Part shown: piece after piece, positions 17,178 to 26,451 of the stretch | Position numbering within the stretch: the first letter of the stretch is position 1 | Layout of the letters: each line of letters opens with the position of its first letter | Origin: Bacilli bacterium | Lineage (GTDB): Bacteria > Bacillota_I > Bacilli_A > RFN20 > CAG-826 | Length of the DNA stretch: 64,000 bases | Direction of reading: 5' to 3' | Assembly (NCBI GenBank): GCA_024408335.1 | Contig: JAKSVB010000009.1 | Coordinates: 1-64,000 of the forward strand | Made by a program: the position numbers and the translations under genes | Notes under the pieces: model-generated | Databases searched by the model: none | Seen by the model: the letters and a program-made list of their open reading frames with translations, nothing else | What the model was told of the DNA's origin: nothing

Positions 17178-18746
17178 TTATTTGTTTTCCTCTTTTTTAT
17201 CTTCTTCGTGATAGCTTTGTTCGGTGTTGACGTTCCAAATGGAAGACTTGTCTTCGTTTCCAGAAAGGAAGACGTCAACAGCGGTCATACCACATAACAT
17301 GGAGTGGTCCATGTTGTTGTAACGGTGTTGGCCATTTCTACCGATGCAGTAGAGATTTGGGATGGTGTTAAGGTATTCCTGAACGACATTAAAGTTGTCG
17401 TATGAACCAAAGTAAGCTGGGTATGCTTTCTTGACGCGGATTCTTGTTGAGTCAATGACGTCTTCTTTCTTTTCGATGATGCCCATAAGGATGAGTTCAT
17501 CGATGGCCATCGAGATGAAGTCTTCGTCTTTGGCGTTCCACATCTCGTCGCCTTCGTTGCAGAAATATTCAAGACCCATCCAAACATGGTGTTCTGGATC
17601 ATCCACCATATATGGTGACCAGTTGTTGAAGATTTGGATACGACCCATCTTGACTTCGCGTTCTTGAACGTAAATCCAGTTGTCTGGGACGAGGTTATTG
17701 AGTGTCTTGATCTTGGTTTTGTTTTTGATCTTTAAGCCATTAAGAAGAAGACCGACGGTGATGAAGTCACGATATGGGAGAGTTGTTGCGATTTCATATG
17801 GTTCCTTGCCCATCTTGTCTTCGCCGATTGCCAACGCTAAATCTTTGATTGGCATGGTTGAGAAGACGGCATCGCATTCATAGACGCTTCCATCTTTTGT
17901 CTCAAGTGACTTGATCTTATTGTCTTTGTCTAAGTTGATCTTGGTGACTTCCTTCTCGTAAATGATCTCGCCGCCTTTAGCAACGACATCGCTAGCAAGT
18001 TTTGTATAGAATTGGCCAGGGCCGAGCTTTGGATATTTGAACTGTTCGATAAGGGATGTTTCGACTTTTGCATCCTTCTTTTTGAAAGGCTTGGTGATTG
18101 CAGCGGTTAAAGTCTTCCATAAGGAAAGGCCTTTGACACGTTGAGCGCCCCATGAAGCGCTAAGCATCTTTGGAGAAACGCCCCAGAGTTTGGTTGTGTA
18201 ATCTTCAAAGAAGAGTTGGTAGAGAGGTTTGCCAAAACGGTTGATGTAGAAGTTCTCAAGTGAGTCTTCTTTCTTTTTGTGGAAGCAACTTCCAATGTAT
18301 CCGAAACCACATTTGATTGTGCGGAATAAGCCCATGTTTTTGATGGTTGAGAATTTCAAGGAAACTGGGTAATCGAAGAACTTCTTCAAGAAATAAATTC
18401 TTGAAACACGGTGACGGAGAAGCATGACGTTGTCTTCTTTTTCTGGGTCTGGACCGCCTTCAGCGAAGACTTTGTCGGTTCCAAGAACTTTGTCATCATA
18501 GCTTGGCTCACCTTGGATTGGCATAAGCTCATCCCAAAGAGCGTCGACTCTTTGGTCTTTGGTGAAGAAACGGTGTCCACCGATATCGATGTGGTTGCCA
18601 TGATATTCAACGGTACGTGAAATACCGCCGACGAATTTTTCAAGTTCTAAAACGACAGGCTTGATGTCGCTGCGCTTAAGGAGTTCGTAAGCGGCAGTTA
18701 GACCTGCTGGGCCTGCGCCGATAATTAATACTTTCTTGTTGTCCAT
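17178..18746 (-). CDS. FAD-dependent oxidoreductase, UDP-galactopyranose-mutase/amine-oxidase-like
   Basis: A 522-aa flavoprotein. The N-terminal Rossmann fold carries the dinucleotide motif [13 protein letters not shown], then [26 protein letters not shown], the flavin-binding stretch typical of UDP-galactopyranose mutase and related amine oxidases. The C-terminal motif [17 protein letters not shown] contacts FAD. Neighbours such as the GT-C glycosyltransferase and GtrA protein fit a role in making a surface sugar precursor, but mutase activity cannot be told from other FAD reactions by sequence alone. An acidic tail (EEDKKEENK) ends the chain. The start has Shine-Dalgarno AAAGGG. Confidence 0.75.
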   Translation of the reverse strand: MDNKKVLIIGAGPAGLTAAYELLKRSDIKPVVLELEKFVGGISRTVEYHGNHIDIGGHRFFTKDQRVDALWDELMPIQGEPSYDDKVLGTDKVFAEGGPDPEKEDNVMLLRHRVSRIYFLKKFFDYPVSLKFSTIKNMGLFRTIKCGFGYIGSCFHKKKEDSLENFYINRFGKPLYQLFFEDYTTKLWGVSPKMLSASWGAQRVKGLSLWKTLTAAITKPFKKKDAKVETSLIEQFKYPKLGPGQFYTKLASDVVAKGGEIIYEKEVTKINLDKDNKIKSLETKDGSVYECDAVFSTMPIKDLALAIGEDKMGKEPYEIATTLPYRDFITVGLLLNGLKIKNKTKIKTLNNLVPDNWIYVQEREVKMGRIQIFNNWSPYMVDDPEHHVWMGLEYFCNEGDEMWNAKDEDFISMAIDELILMGIIEKKEDVIDSTRIRVKKAYPAYFGSYDNFNVVQEYLNTIPNLYCIGRNGQHRYNNMDHSMLCGMTAVDVFLSGNEDKSSIWNVNTEQSYHEEDKKEENK

Positions 18747-18863
18747 AAAGGATTGCCCTTTCTGACAAGACGACTTGTAGCCAACCTTGTCGCTAAATAT
18801 CTAATTTATATCCTTTGTATTGTAACTCTTTCTAATGATTAATCATAGAAAGGAAATCAAATC

Positions 18864-19385
18864 TTAGAGATAAGGGTCTAATTCTGATGCGTCTTTGACA
18901 AAGATGATGTCTTTCTTGACGGTGTCGAGAATGTATTCCTCTTCAATCATTTTATCAATGATTGTAAGAAGCGGATCATAGAATCCTTCATAACTCACGA
19001 AGATGGTTTTTCCTTTGGTGATACCCATTCTTTTCCAACTGATGACGTCTGCTGCTTCCTCTAAAGTTCCAAGTCCTCCAGGAAGGATGATAAAGATATC
19101 GGCAAGCTCTGCCATTCTCTCTTTTCTTATGCCCATTGTCGGAACGACTTCGATCTCGTCGTTATTGCCATCTGCTATATCCTTAAAGAATGTAGGGATG
19201 ATGCCAGTGATATGGACTCCGTTTTCTTTAGCGGCTTTTGCAAGGACGGACATTGTTCCAGAGCTTGATCCGCCGAAAACAAGGTTATGGCCTTTTTTGC
19301 CAATGGTTTCTGCGACTTTTATAACTTGTTCGACATATTTTTCATTTTTAGGTTTTTGGGCACCTAAGAATACTGCGACATTCAT
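18864..19385 (-). CDS. LOG-family phosphoribohydrolase (TIGR00730)
   Basis: A 173-aa Rossmann-like protein with the two LOG hallmarks: LVFGGSSSGTMSVLA near residues 34-48 and the active motif PGGLGTLEE near residues 100-109. The family hydrolyses nucleoside 5'-monophosphates to base and ribose 5-phosphate; plant and some bacterial members activate cytokinins. In this organism nucleotide clean-up is the more likely role. Shine-Dalgarno GAGGAG precedes the ATG. The gene begins 10 bp after the ATPase gene, so the two probably share a transcript from the promoter at 20807-20835. Confidence 0.85.
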   Translation of the reverse strand: MNVAVFLGAQKPKNEKYVEQVIKVAETIGKKGHNLVFGGSSSGTMSVLAKAAKENGVHITGIIPTFFKDIADGNNDEIEVVPTMGIRKERMAELADIFIILPGGLGTLEEAADVISWKRMGITKGKTIFVSYEGFYDPLLTIIDKMIEEEYILDTVKKDIIFVKDASELDPYL

Positions 19386-19395
19386 ATCTATCTCC

Positions 19396-20787
19396 TCAAA
19401 TCTTTGAATATAACGCCGGTAAGCGGTATGTGATGTATTGTAATCTATTGATGTTTGGAGCGAATAGACCCCTCGATATCAAAATGAGGTTTTTATATGG
19501 CCTTTGCTTTTCATATAAGGAATAAGCGACTTGTTCGACTTTTGCTTTATCTAATTGTCTCTTTGTTGTGTTTAAAACTACATAGTAGTTTCCTGAAAGA
19601 GTTTCTGCGATGATGGTGCCATCCCATTCCAAGGAACGAGGGTTAGCGAAGAATGGTGCGACTTGAAGAATATCTTCTTTGAATTTGCCTTTCTTGCCTT
19701 CTCTTTTAATAAACTCCATGGCGATAAAGTGGAGGCGACGAGGGAAGAATTCTTCTTCGAAGCCTTTCTTGATTTTGTTTTCCCATGTCCTATCGATCTC
19801 TTCTGGGAGGATATCGTCTTCCGTCTCTTTGAAAACAAGAGAATAGAAGAATTCATAAAGAGGATCGGCGAAAAGATAGAAGAATTTCTTTTTATCGTTC
19901 TCAAAATGAAGAGGGGCTTTCTTTTCGATGATGCCAAGTTCGATTAGTTTGTTTAAGGTATAGTCGAAATCTCCTGCAAGGGATCTATTCTTGAATTCGG
20001 TTTTGAGTTCGCCATATCTAGCGAATTTCTTTTCCGCAAGGATGGTAAGAAGTTCGTCCGCTTCATATTTTTTAGCAAAAGCCTCATTGAGTTGGCTTTT
20101 GATTGTGTTTCTTAAAGGGGAGTCGTGGTAGAGGAGGAGATCCTTGAGGTTTTGGATGAAGTTCTTATTAGAACTGATTAATGAGTTATAAAGAGGGGAT
20201 CCTCCGAAAACCGAATAGAAGAAGAGCCTTTCTTCAGTGAAGTATCTTGAATAGAAGGTTGCAGCAGTGAAATAGTCAAACTCTTCAAGGGTGATGATAT
20301 CGTCAAAGAACTTGTCTTTGCCCTTTTGGGATTCGAGGGCATCTTTATAGAAGTCGTTAGAGCTACTGACGCAGATGAGCTTGATGTTGCCATATGTTCT
20401 GAATCTGCCTTTGAAGCTCTCTAGGAAGGTGATGATTTCGTTTGAAAGATTGATGAATTTAGCAAAGTCATCAATGACTAAAATCACTTTTTCATTGACG
20501 CTGTTTTCAAAGATGAATTTGATGAGCTGTGATATCTCGTTTGACTTCGGCATCAAAATATTAGGAAAGGCTTCAGAGCACTTTCTTTTGATGCTGTTGA
20601 TAACGATTTCTTTACTCTCTGAATCAACGGAAAGGAAAATCTTTGTCGCGGTATTGTCCTTGATAACTGTGTGAACGAGGGAACTCTTTCCAGTGTTATG
20701 TTTTCCATAAACCAAAACGGAAGAAAACCCCGGTTTGCTAATAAATGAGTGCAGGCGATTAAGCTCTGCTGATCTTTCTTTAATCAT
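19396..20787 (-). CDS. Archaeal-type AAA+ ATPase with DUF234-like C-terminus
   Basis: A 463-aa protein. The start at 20787 is chosen because of Shine-Dalgarno GGAGG eight bases upstream. The P-loop is GKHNTGKSS (28-36), and Walker B is VILVIDDFAKF (near 110-120). A winged-helix-like segment (LLTILAEKKFARYGELKTEF..FDYTLNKLIELGIIEKK, about 245-305) is followed by a C-terminal nuclease-like domain (about 335-463) with 'EEEFFPRRLHFIAMEFI' and 'SLEWDGTIIAETLSGNYYVV'. This is the layout of the ATPase_2/DUF234 family, common in archaea and host-associated anaerobes, whose function is unknown. The C-terminal 'E...WDG..IAE' pattern resembles the PD-(D/E)XK fold. Confidence 0.75.
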   Translation of the reverse strand: MIKERSAELNRLHSFISKPGFSSVLVYGKHNTGKSSLVHTVIKDNTATKIFLSVDSESKEIVINSIKRKCSEAFPNILMPKSNEISQLIKFIFENSVNEKVILVIDDFAKFINLSNEIITFLESFKGRFRTYGNIKLICVSSSNDFYKDALESQKGKDKFFDDIITLEEFDYFTAATFYSRYFTEERLFFYSVFGGSPLYNSLISSNKNFIQNLKDLLLYHDSPLRNTIKSQLNEAFAKKYEADELLTILAEKKFARYGELKTEFKNRSLAGDFDYTLNKLIELGIIEKKAPLHFENDKKKFFYLFADPLYEFFYSLVFKETEDDILPEEIDRTWENKIKKGFEEEFFPRRLHFIAMEFIKREGKKGKFKEDILQVAPFFANPRSLEWDGTIIAETLSGNYYVVLNTTKRQLDKAKVEQVAYSLYEKQRPYKNLILISRGLFAPNINRLQYITYRLPALYSKI

Positions 20788-20806
20788 GTTGCCGTCCTCC
20801 TTTACA

Positions 20807-20835
20807 ATTATAGTAGAAAATAATAGAGTAAGCAA
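20807..20835 (-). promoter_or_regulatory. Promoter of the ATPase-LOG operon
   Basis: Minus strand -35 TTGCTT (20835-20830), 17-bp spacer, -10 TATAAT (20812-20807). The remaining intergenic DNA to 21168 (about 330 bp) is AT-rich and holds only the plus-strand leader of degV (GGAGG at 21156-21160); nothing else was recognised. Confidence 0.7.
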
Positions 20836-21168
20836 AATTAAAATAGAAAAACCACAAGACAAAATTCATACTCTTTAGTTTTGAAAGGGAAAAGTTTGAG
20901 GGGGTCAAATGGGTAAAAGTAGCAAAAAGTGATACTCTACCGAAGATTTTTCAAAAAAATTTCAGTGACAGAAACCGTTACTTAAAAACTTCACAAAAAA
21001 CTCAAAAGAGCCGACAAACCCTTAATAAAATATGATTAATGTAAATGACTAAATAATTCGATTTTTGGAATAATAACGGCAAGTTTTGAAAAAAGTGAAT
21101 TTTGGGTCTTATTTTTTGCTTTTCTTAGAGGATAATATTCTAGTCAAAAAAATATGGAGGAATATTGA

Positions 21169-22068
21169 ATGAATAAATTAGCTATTCTCATTGACTCAAC
21201 TGCAGATTTAAACGCAGAACTCAGAAAAGAATTCGGAATCGACGATTATTGCACAATGCATATCAGCTTCGACGGCAAATAAATTCCAGCATCTCTTGAT
21301 TGGGATGCAGGCGTTACCCCAGAAGAATTATATAGTGTCTTAACAGCTGGCAGACGTATCTACACATCTGCTGTCACTGTCCAAGAATACGAAGCAAAAT
21401 TCACCAAGTATCTTGAAAAAGGTTGCGACGTTCTTTACATCGCATGCTCAAGCGGTTTAAGCGCTTCACACAACGTCTCAACCCAAGTCGCAGCATCACT
21501 TGCTGAAAAATTCCCAGAACAAAAAGTCGTTTGCGTTGACTCATTAATCAGTGGTTACGCACAAGGCGCAATGGCAATCAAAGCAAGAAAGCTCAGTAAC
21601 GAAGGCAAGAGCATTGACGAAATTGGTGCAATCCTTAACGAAACCCGCTTAAAGTACAACCAAATCGCTACATGCGAAACTCTTAAGTATTTAAAGATGG
21701 CAGGCCGTGTCACAGCCGCAAGCGCATTCTTCGGCAACCTCTTCGGTGTTAAGCCAATCCTTATCAGTGACGCAATCGGCCACAACTTTGCTTCAAAGAA
21801 AATCAAAGGCCGTATGACCGCTATCAAAGAAGTAGCTAAGATGACAGCAGAATCAATGGAAGACATTGAAAACAGCATTCTCTTCATCGGCCACGTCGTT
21901 GATCCAGAGGGCGCAGAACTCTTAAAGAACGAAATCCTTAAGCTTTGCACACCAAAAGAGATCCGCATTGGCTTAATCGGACCTATCGTCGGTGGTTCAG
22001 TTGGCCCTGGCACCGTCTCAGCATACTTCTATGGCGCTGAAGTCACTGCAAACGCAGAAGTTAAATAA
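21169..22068 (+). pseudogene. DegV/FakB fatty-acid-binding protein with an in-frame TAA
   Basis: A complete 300-codon DegV gene except that codon 38 (21280-21282) is TAA. The frame on both sides is intact: MNKLAILIDSTADLNAEL before it, and IPASLDWDAGVTPEELYSVL, then IYTSAVT, GLSASHN and a full C-terminus GTVSAYFYGAEV after it. DegV/FakB proteins hold a fatty acid and present it to FakA for phosphorylation. A single G-to-T change (GAA to TAA, giving GKEIPAS) would explain the stop. A good Shine-Dalgarno (GGAGG, 8 nt) remains. Either the gene is newly inactivated, or there is a sequence error; internal restart near 21571 would lose the first third. Confidence 0.8.
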
Positions 22069-22102
22069 TCTTATTAATAATAAACAACCCTAATTTCTAA
22101 TT

Positions 22103-23773
22103 ATGAATATCATCACAGGTAAAACCCTCTCAGAAATGGCAGTCAACGGTTACCGTGACCTCAAACTCCATTATGAGTTAGTTAATAATCTTAATGTCTT
22201 CCCTGTTCCAGATGGAGACACCGGTACAAACATCGCTGCAACATTAAATGGCGGTGTTAACGCAATCAAAGGATCTGAATCTGATCATATTGGCGAAATC
22301 GCTGACAAACTTGCCGGAGGTATGCTTCTTGGCGCTCGTGGCAACAGTGGTGTCATTGTTTCCCAATTCTTCCAAGGTTTAAGCGAAGGCTTAAGCGGAC
22401 TTGAAGCAGCTGATGTCAAACAATTCGCAGCAGCTCTTAAAAGCGGTACAGCCAAAGCTTACGACGCAGTCGTTCACCCAGTCGAAGGCACAGTCTTAAC
22501 TGTCGCTAGAGAAGGTAGTGAATACGTCAATGAACACATTGACGAAATCGCCGACTTCGAAACATTATTCGATGTTCTTCTTCGCGAAATGAAACTTTCT
22601 CTCGAAAGAACACCAGACCTTCTTCCTGTTCTTAAAGAAGCAGGCGTCATCGATAGTGGCGGCGCTGGCTTTGTCTACACCATCGAAGGTATGGGCAAAC
22701 TCATCAAAGGCGAAGAACTTGAAGACACAGCTTATAATGGCCCAACTTCAAGCGTCTCAACCGAAGAATCAATCCCATTCGACGAGAATTCCGTTCTCGA
22801 CTATGGATACTGCACAGAATTCATTCTTCAACTCCTTAACTCCAAGTGCGATCCAAAAGAATTCGATCTCAAGAACATGATTTCATTCCTTGAGACCATC
22901 GGCGATTCAATCGTTGCTATTAAGCAAAAGACCATCGTCAAGGTTCACGTTCACACCAAAGAGCCATGGAAGGCAATCCAATTCGCTCAACAATTTGGCG
23001 AATTCGTTACATTCAAGATGGAAAACATGTCCATCCAACATAACGAAAAGCTCTTAAAGGAAATGCCAATCGAAGAAACAGAACACATTGTCAAATCCGA
23101 AAAGAGACAAAATGTTGCCATCGTCGCAGTTTCACCTAGCCACCAAATCACTAAGTTATTCTTAGATATGGGCGCTAACCAAATCATCTCTGGCGGCCAA
23201 ACAATGAACCCAAGCGCAGACGACTTCATCAAAGCTTACGAAGCCGCTAACGCTGACCACATCATCGTTTTCCCAAATAACAGCAACATCATTCTTACCG
23301 CAGAACAATCAGCCAAACTCTTTAGCGGCAGCGAAGTCCACGTTCTCCGTTCCAAGAGTGTCGTTGAAGCTTATAGCGCTCTCTCAATGGCAAGCTTCGA
23401 AGACTGCACAATCGAAGAATCCATTGAAACCATGCTCGATTGCATGAAAGGCGTTGTCAGCGCTGAAATCTCACCAGCTGTTCGTGATTCAATGAACAAT
23501 GGCATCGAGATTAAAGAAGGCGACTTCATGGGTATCCTCCAACACTCCATCGTCTCATCAACCAAAGACATGATGGAAACAGTTGATCTCCTTCTTAAGA
23601 AGGTTCCTGAAGTTGATGAAAAATGCGTCATCACCGTTTTCTATGGCGAAGATGCAACTGATGAAATCAAGGCTAACCTTGCTTCACTTCTTAAAAATAA
23701 TTATAGCCATCTTGAGCTCATCGAAATCGAAGGCGGACAATCGGTCTACCCTCTCATCTTTGCTCTTGAATAA
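22103..23773 (+). CDS. fakA: Fatty acid kinase catalytic subunit (DhaL/DAK2 domain)
   Basis: A 556-aa protein of full FakA length. The N-terminal DhaL kinase domain (1-200) has the metal-ATP motifs NVFPVPDGDTGTNIAATL and GARGNSGVIVSQFFQG. A middle domain has VIDSGGAGF, and the C-terminal half (about 300-556) is the DegV-interacting FakA domain. It phosphorylates the fatty acid held by FakB to make acyl phosphate for PlsY. It follows the degV gene by 34 bp with no terminator, which supports the FakA-FakB reading. No clear Shine-Dalgarno precedes the ATG. If degV is really broken, FakA would need a FakB encoded elsewhere. Confidence 0.9.
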   Translation: MNIITGKTLSEMAVNGYRDLKLHYELVNNLNVFPVPDGDTGTNIAATLNGGVNAIKGSESDHIGEIADKLAGGMLLGARGNSGVIVSQFFQGLSEGLSGLEAADVKQFAAALKSGTAKAYDAVVHPVEGTVLTVAREGSEYVNEHIDEIADFETLFDVLLREMKLSLERTPDLLPVLKEAGVIDSGGAGFVYTIEGMGKLIKGEELEDTAYNGPTSSVSTEESIPFDENSVLDYGYCTEFILQLLNSKCDPKEFDLKNMISFLETIGDSIVAIKQKTIVKVHVHTKEPWKAIQFAQQFGEFVTFKMENMSIQHNEKLLKEMPIEETEHIVKSEKRQNVAIVAVSPSHQITKLFLDMGANQIISGGQTMNPSADDFIKAYEAANADHIIVFPNNSNIILTAEQSAKLFSGSEVHVLRSKSVVEAYSALSMASFEDCTIEESIETMLDCMKGVVSAEISPAVRDSMNNGIEIKEGDFMGILQHSIVSSTKDMMETVDLLLKKVPEVDEKCVITVFYGEDATDEIKANLASLLKNNYSHLELIEIEGGQSVYPLIFALE

Positions 23774-23792
23774 GTTTCTAATCAAAAAGTCT

Positions 23793-23816
23793 AGCCCCTT
23801 TATAAGGGGCTTTTCT
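23793..23816 (+). terminator. Terminator after fakA
   Basis: AGCCCCTT (23793-23800) / AAGGGGCT (23804-23811), then TTTTCTT. Confidence 0.85.
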
Positions 23817-23853
23817 TGTACTTACTCACAAGAATTGTGATAAACTAAGATTA

Positions 23854-24690
23854 ATGAAGCTTCTATTAGCGTATTCAAAACAATCTGGAAAAAGCCTCTC
23901 GAAGAAGAAACTTCTTTTCGTCGAGAGAAAGCTTTCTGACGCCTTCGAAGTAGAATCCTTTTGTAGCGCGACCAAAGAAGAGGCTTTTCAAAAATACCAA
24001 AGCACAGATGCCGAAGTGATAGTCCTTGTTGGAGGCGATGGTCATTTTAATAACCTCCTTAATGCGATAATGCCTCTAGAGAAAAAGCCAAAGATAGGGT
24101 ATCTCAACTTTGGAACGCTAGGCGATGTTGGAAGGCTATTTGGACTAAATGGAAGACTCAAACACGACTTAAGTATCATTCTTTCCGGAATGAGCAAAGG
24201 GTTCGATGTCGGAGAGATTAGAAGCGTAGACGAGAAGAAATACTTCATGTATGTTGCTTGCGTGGGCGCTTTTAGCGAGATCCCTTACCTCTCTAAGAAA
24301 AAGAGGTTAGGAAGGCTTTCGTATTATCTAAAAGCAATCCCAAGAGTGTTTAGAAAAACTAGAATTGAATATTCAATCGACGATAAAGAAAAACGCACCG
24401 CTCCATTTGTGATGTTTCTTAATGGCACCCACATGGCTGGATTCAAAATCAATAAGGATGCGATATTTGATGATGGGGAATTTGAGTTATACGAAACCAA
24501 AAACGGACTTTTTAATGGTCTACTGAATTACCTTCCAATCAAGACGCAAGCATATACAAAAACTGATTCTCTTAGAATATCGGTAGAAGATCAAAAACAG
24601 TGGTGTTTGGATGGCGAGCCAGGCCCAAAAGGCAGCGCATCTTTATTTGTAAATAAACAAGCCATAACTGTATTTTTTGAAGCAAAATAA
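23854..24690 (+). CDS. Diacylglycerol/lipid kinase family protein with altered P-loop-like motif
   Basis: A 278-aa member of the YegS/DgkB lipid kinase fold: an N-terminal nucleotide domain with VIVLVGGDGHFNNLL (near 57-71) and NFGTLGDVGR (near 85-94), and a C-terminal beta-sandwich with FDDGEFELYE and CLDGEP. The family motif is normally GGDGTxxE; here Thr is His and the Glu is absent, so substrate or activity may differ. It lies after the fatty acid kinase genes, which fits phospholipid precursor work. A TGATAA box ends 10 nt before ATG with no Shine-Dalgarno, so the mRNA may be almost leaderless. Confidence 0.75.
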   Translation: MKLLLAYSKQSGKSLSKKKLLFVERKLSDAFEVESFCSATKEEAFQKYQSTDAEVIVLVGGDGHFNNLLNAIMPLEKKPKIGYLNFGTLGDVGRLFGLNGRLKHDLSIILSGMSKGFDVGEIRSVDEKKYFMYVACVGAFSEIPYLSKKKRLGRLSYYLKAIPRVFRKTRIEYSIDDKEKRTAPFVMFLNGTHMAGFKINKDAIFDDGEFELYETKNGLFNGLLNYLPIKTQAYTKTDSLRISVEDQKQWCLDGEPGPKGSASLFVNKQAITVFFEAK

Positions 24691-24777
24691 GGCGCTAAAT
24701 GGCGAAGAGTGGAAAAACTCTTTGTCTTTTCGCGTGTGCACGCATAAAATTGTCGTGAATACGAAGGAGGAAACAAT

Positions 24778-26346
24778 ATGAAAAAGATGAAAAAATCGTC
24801 TTACATTCTCTCGGCTATCGCTCTTTGTTTATTGGCCGTTGGCATTATCTGTTACGTCTTGATCCCAGCATTTAGTGCGGATCTTCTTGGCGCTTTAAAG
24901 CAATTACCACAAGCTTTGGTCGGAACAGTCACTTTCAAAGGCGCTAAAGATGTTGCGTTTAACGGAATTCCTTTCCTTCTAATTTTCGATATTCTTGGCA
25001 TCATCCTTTTTGCCTTATTCGCAATTACTTTCGTCGAAAGCTTTGTGCTTTCACTTTCTAAGAAGCGCTTCGACTTAATCGGCGCATCCCTTCTTTGGCT
25101 TGTTACCGGCTTCTTTGCCGCAACATTCATCGTCATGTCATTCGTCAGCGTTTCAGATGCAACACAAGTTGGCATCCTCTTTGAAGGGAACGCAATCAAA
25201 GGCGAATGGTATCACGATTTCCTTGGCTTTGTTGGACAAGCCTTCGCAGGAGGCGATCTTCTTGCCGGCATCATCGCAATCCTCTCGTTCGTTGCTACCT
25301 TTGTGGCATTTGTTCTTGGTCTCGTCGCTGTCATCATGGTGATCGCAGGCGCTATTAGATTCCCAGTTTCAGCAGAAGCTAAGGAAGAACTCGAAGCTCC
25401 AATTGAAGAAGAAGCAAAAGAGGAAGCAAAAGAAGAAGCAGAAGAAACTGCTGAAGTCGCTCTTTCAGAAGAAAGCAAAGAAGAAGCTTTAAAAGCTGAA
25501 GAACAAAAACCGGTTATCATTCAAAATTTCTATAACGGAAGCTTAAATGGCAAGCCTAGCGGAGAAACCGCAAGTGCTAACGAAATCCGTTCAATCATCA
25601 GAGAAGAGCTTAAAGCTCTTGCTGCTAAAGATGAAGCAGAAGACGATGACTGCATGACCGCTGATGACATCCGTCTCATCATCAGAGAAGAAGTTGTCGC
25701 CGCCTTGAAATCTCTTCAAATCGAAGCACCTGCTCCTGCTAAGGAAACTGTTATCGAAGAGCCAGTTGCCCCTGCTCCAAAAGAACCAGAGCCAGTCGCT
25801 CAAGAAGCTCCAGCAGTCGAAGAAACTCCGGTCGCTCAAGAAGCTCCTGTAGCTCAAGAGCCTCTTGAAGTCGTTAGCGAAGAAGAGGAAGAAGGAGAGG
25901 CTACAAAAGAAAGCAAACCTGTCATCCGTCTTTCATTCTCAGAAAAGATGGTCAAGAGCGATATCGATATCATGGAAGCCTATAACGAACTTAAGGCCTA
26001 CGCACTAAGCTATGGCTTAAAGAGCCGTATCTCAAATGCAGGCGATACCTTTAGACTCCACCTCAAAACATATCTCCGTATCAATGTTGTCGGTAAGAAC
26101 CTCAAGCTCTATTACGCTTTGAACCCTGCCGATTACAAAGATTCAACAATCCCAGTGAAAGACGTCAGCAAGAAAGGCATGTACGCTGAAATCCCACTTT
26201 GTCTCAAAGTTAGAAGCGGACTCTCAATCAAGCGTGCTAAGATGCTTATCGATGATGTCTGTGGCAAAGAAGGTTTAGTGGCAGATAAGCCAGTTGAACT
26301 TAGAGACTTTGCAAGAGAAGTCAGCGACTCTGTTGAAGAGGAGTAA
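24778..26346 (+). CDS. Four-helix membrane protein with Glu/Ala/Pro-rich linker and conserved C-terminal domain
   Basis: A 522-aa protein. Four membrane helices lie in residues 1-195. A long acidic linker follows (about 200-380, rich in EEAKEEA and later PVAQEAP repeats). Inside it are two copies of a helical motif: ANEIRSIIREELKALAAK and ADDIRLIIREEVVAALKS. The C-terminal domain (about 385-500; VIRLSFSEKMVKSDIDIMEAYNELK...KSRIS...FRLHLKTYLRINVVGKNLKLYYAL) is a conserved Bacillota domain of unknown function. Shine-Dalgarno GGAGG lies 8 nt before the ATG. The helices and linker suggest a membrane anchor for a cytoplasmic DNA- or protein-binding domain, but no function is known. Confidence 0.7.
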   Translation: MKKMKKSSYILSAIALCLLAVGIICYVLIPAFSADLLGALKQLPQALVGTVTFKGAKDVAFNGIPFLLIFDILGIILFALFAITFVESFVLSLSKKRFDLIGASLLWLVTGFFAATFIVMSFVSVSDATQVGILFEGNAIKGEWYHDFLGFVGQAFAGGDLLAGIIAILSFVATFVAFVLGLVAVIMVIAGAIRFPVSAEAKEELEAPIEEEAKEEAKEEAEETAEVALSEESKEEALKAEEQKPVIIQNFYNGSLNGKPSGETASANEIRSIIREELKALAAKDEAEDDDCMTADDIRLIIREEVVAALKSLQIEAPAPAKETVIEEPVAPAPKEPEPVAQEAPAVEETPVAQEAPVAQEPLEVVSEEEEEGEATKESKPVIRLSFSEKMVKSDIDIMEAYNELKAYALSYGLKSRISNAGDTFRLHLKTYLRINVVGKNLKLYYALNPADYKDSTIPVKDVSKKGMYAEIPLCLKVRSGLSIKRAKMLIDDVCGKEGLVADKPVELRDFAREVSDSVEEE

Positions 26347-26360
26347 CAAACTGCTAAATG

Positions 26361-26390
26361 AAGGTGGCTTTAACGCCACCTTTTTTCTCT
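26361..26390 (+). terminator. Terminator
   Basis: AAGGTGGC (26361-26368) / GCCACCTT (26375-26382), followed by TTTTCTCTTTT. Confidence 0.9.
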
Positions 26391-26394
26391 TTTT

Positions 26395-26422
26395 TGTTTT
26401 GGCTTCCGATTTGTGATATAAT
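26395..26422 (+). promoter_or_regulatory. Promoter of the DUF21-CBS pair
   Basis: -35 TTGTTT (26395-26400), 16-bp spacer, -10 TATAAT (26417-26422), followed by a 29-nt leader with AAAGGAG. Confidence 0.55.
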
Positions 26423-26451
26423 CTTAGGGTCGAAAAGGAGTTCGACACACA

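Noticed and set aside
21169-22068. TAA recoding as a sense codon in degV
   Set aside because: TAA is the normal stop in most other genes of the window and no suppressor signal is seen; mutation or error is simpler.
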